A DNA stretch of 6,201 nucleotides, taken from assembly GCA_017507595.1 (NCBI GenBank), contig JAFWAM010000142.1:1-6201 (forward strand). Direction: 5' to 3'. The notes beneath the pieces were generated by a model. The model did not search any database. It saw only the letters and a program-made list of their open reading frames with translations, and was not told where the DNA came from. Of the stretch, positions 4,737 to 6,201 are shown piece after piece; positions within the stretch are counted from its first letter, which is position 1, and every line of letters begins with the position of its first letter. The position numbers and the translations under genes were made by a program. Origin of the DNA: Clostridia bacterium. Lineage in GTDB: Bacteria; Bacillota_A; Clostridia; Christensenellales; Borkfalkiaceae.

Positions 4737-6128
4737 CTATTTAAGCTCTGTCAGGTTGTGTATCCAGATGCGCTTTTTAATAAGCACGGCACCACCGATG
4801 GTCTTAAAGATCAAAAGGGCTTGAACTATTGCGTAGACCATAGTTGCACTCATGTCGGTCAATAATACGGAAAGGAAGGATACCGGCAGGCAGATAAGGC
4901 ATTGATATCCGCTGTCAAAAAGCATGGTGATAATGGTCTTTCCTCCGGCGCGCAAGGTAAAGTATGCGCTGCACACGTAAGCGTTAAGGGGCATAAATAC
5001 GGCGTAGATCACCATAAAGGCTGAGGCGATCTTTCTTACATCGTCGGTGGTGTTGTACATCAGCGGGAAAAGCCCTGACGTTAACGCAAGCACTATGGCA
5101 AGGAGGGTGGATGCTATTACGGAAATAGCTGAAAGCTTACCCTGGATCTTGATTGCCTCCTCGTTCCTGCCGGAGCCGAGGTAGTTTCCTAAAATGATGG
5201 AAACCGAGCTGCCCATGGCCAGCAGGACAACGGAAAACAGGTTGGTTATGGTGGCGTTGATGTTATACGCCGCCACTACGTCAAGACCGCGGAGGGAGTA
5301 CGACTGGGCAAGGAGCGCAACGCCCGCCGACCAGAAGGCCTCGTTGGCCAGTATGGGAAGGCCTTTTTTGAGTATGTTTTTAAGAAGCCCCTTAGGTACC
5401 CTCAGTGACCGGTAAAGCCCCTTAAAGGCCTGATGCCTGTCTTGCTTTACGTGGGTATAGACGATGACGACGGTAGCCTCCACAACCCTTGAGCATACCG
5501 TGGCGACGGCGGCCCCCACAACCCCCAGGGCGGGGGCACCGAGGTGGCCGAAAATCAAGATATAGTTACCGACAAGGTTAACTAAAAGGGCGCAAACGCT
5601 GGCGATCATGGGGACCTTGGTTTCGCCGCTTTCCCTTAAGGTGCCGGCGTAGATCTGCGAAATGGCAAAAAACGGCATCTGTATGACGGCGACTTTCAGA
5701 TAGTCCTTTGCAAGGGCCATGGTCTTTATGGGGTCGGTCTTGCCGTCCTCGGTGATATAAAGTGAGATAAGCTTTTCCCCAAACAGTAAAAACGCGCCGA
5801 TAAAAAGCACTGTTACGATAAGGGATATCCATATCTTATAGCGCACGGTGCTTCTCATATTATCCGCATCGCCGCGTCCGAAGAACTGGGCCGTAAAGAT
5901 GCCCGCACCGGAGATTCCGCCAAAGATACAGATGTTAAATACGAAGAAAAGCTGGTTGACGATGGCGACGCTGCTCATTTCCTCCGTACCCACCTGACCG
6001 ATCATAATGTTGTCAAGAAGGTTCACAAGGTTGGTAACGCCGTTTTGTATTACAATGGGGACGGCTATTGCAATAAGCAGCTTGTTAAAGGCCTTATCCC
6101 CGAAAAGATTTTTCAGTTTTGCAAACAT
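4737..6128 (-). CDS. MATE family multidrug/metabolite exporter
   Basis: This 463-residue protein should have twelve membrane helices and export organic cations, drugs or metabolites in exchange for Na+ or H+. The N-lobe carries the MATE pattern AIAVPIVIQNG...LLDNIMIGQVGTEEMSSVAIVNQL (20-60). Further matches are GAGIFTAQFFGRGD (75-88), GETKVPMIASVCALLVNLVGNY (168-189) and LGVVGAAVATVCSRVVEA (201-218). The C-lobe repeats the fold (KGLPILANEAFWSAGVALLAQ). Length is normal for the family. AGGTG (6137-6133) lies four bases before the ATG. The gene is monocistronic and convergent with chrA2, sharing a terminator. Its promoter at the right edge carries a direct-repeat candidate operator, suggesting induction by an unknown regulator. 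MATE assignment is firm; subfamily (NorM, MepA or DinF-like) and substrate are not. Confidence 0.92.
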   Translation of the reverse strand: MFAKLKNLFGDKAFNKLLIAIAVPIVIQNGVTNLVNLLDNIMIGQVGTEEMSSVAIVNQLFFVFNICIFGGISGAGIFTAQFFGRGDADNMRSTVRYKIWISLIVTVLFIGAFLLFGEKLISLYITEDGKTDPIKTMALAKDYLKVAVIQMPFFAISQIYAGTLRESGETKVPMIASVCALLVNLVGNYILIFGHLGAPALGVVGAAVATVCSRVVEATVVIVYTHVKQDRHQAFKGLYRSLRVPKGLLKNILKKGLPILANEAFWSAGVALLAQSYSLRGLDVVAAYNINATITNLFSVVLLAMGSSVSIILGNYLGSGRNEEAIKIQGKLSAISVIASTLLAIVLALTSGLFPLMYNTTDDVRKIASAFMVIYAVFMPLNAYVCSAYFTLRAGGKTIITMLFDSGYQCLICLPVSFLSVLLTDMSATMVYAIVQALLIFKTIGGAVLIKKRIWIHNLTELK

Positions 6129-6149
6129 TTTTCACCTGCGAAAATTATT

Positions 6150-6170
6150 CGTACCCCAAGCGTACCCCAA
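6150..6170. promoter_or_regulatory. Tandem 10-bp direct repeat at the MATE start site
   Basis: CGTACCCCAA occurs at 6150-6159 and again at 6161-6170, identical in all ten bases with one base between. The 11-base period puts both copies on the same face of the helix. They begin one base past the -10 and cover the expected start of transcription, a repressor-type position. The regulator is unknown; a tandem duplication without function is possible. Confidence 0.5.
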
Positions 6171-6171
6171 T

Positions 6172-6200
6172 ATAATACCACAATAATATATTAATTACAA
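6172..6200 (-). promoter_or_regulatory. Promoter of the MATE gene
   Basis: On the minus strand TTGTAA (6200-6195) and TATTAT (6177-6172) are separated by 17 bases, matching the housekeeping consensus at four and five of six positions. Transcription should start near 6165, giving a leader of about 37 bases before the ATG. Confidence 0.6.
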
Positions 6201-6201
6201 C

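Noticed and set aside
5194..5415. Plus-strand open frame opposite the MATE gene
   Set aside because: Shadow of a well-supported MATE gene, with no start signal or domain.
1..6201. CRISPR array, tRNA, rRNA, insertion sequence or toxin-antitoxin pair
   Set aside because: No regularly spaced direct repeats, no cloverleaf, no transposase and no small paired toxin genes were seen.

Overview
The window looks like a piece of a Clostridia-type (endospore-forming Firmicutes) chromosome. The basis is a SpoIVFA/SpoIVFB-like pair, purine-rich Shine-Dalgarno sites, near-consensus housekeeping promoters with 17-bp spacers and hairpin-plus-T-run terminators. I cannot name a genus. Five of the six complete genes encode membrane transporters or a membrane protease, and the sixth encodes a single-span membrane protein.

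Layout. Positions 1-181 are intergenic, with two apparent divergent promoters: one reading left out of the window, with a palindrome over its -10, and one reading right into an MFS transporter (182-1546), with a perfect 17-bp palindrome at its expected start site. A strong terminator (1564-1600) ends that unit. Next comes a two-gene operon, spoIVFA-like (1643-2461) and spoIVFB-like (2449-3306), preceded by an exact match to the Bacillus sigma-E -10 consensus. A terminator-like hairpin and a fresh promoter lead into a pair of short-chain chromate-transporter (CHR) genes (3441-4085 and 4085-4648), whose stop and start codons overlap. The -10 lies so close to the first chrA ATG that the mRNA may be leaderless. 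A bidirectional terminator (4660-4727) separates chrA2 from a convergent MATE exporter (6128-4737, minus strand), whose promoter at the right edge is followed by two 10-bp direct repeats one helical turn apart.

How the genes work together. The SpoIVF pair should act as a membrane-embedded protease with its regulatory partner, in sporulation by analogy with B. subtilis pro-sigma-K processing. The two CHR halves should form one heteromeric anion transporter. The MFS and MATE proteins are independent transport units, each with its own candidate operator.

The least explained signal is a small palindromic repeat centred on CCTATAGG. There are two very similar copies (28 of 32 bases), one overlapping the spoIVFB stop codon and one in the chrA2/MATE terminator. 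A third copy is read in frame inside the C-terminal tail of ChrA1, and a fourth, diverged copy lies inside the SpoIVFA linker. In the three good copies one reading frame spells DN(R/G)PIGG. The repeat therefore behaves like an interspersed element tolerated at gene ends and in disordered protein segments, and partly reused as terminator stems.
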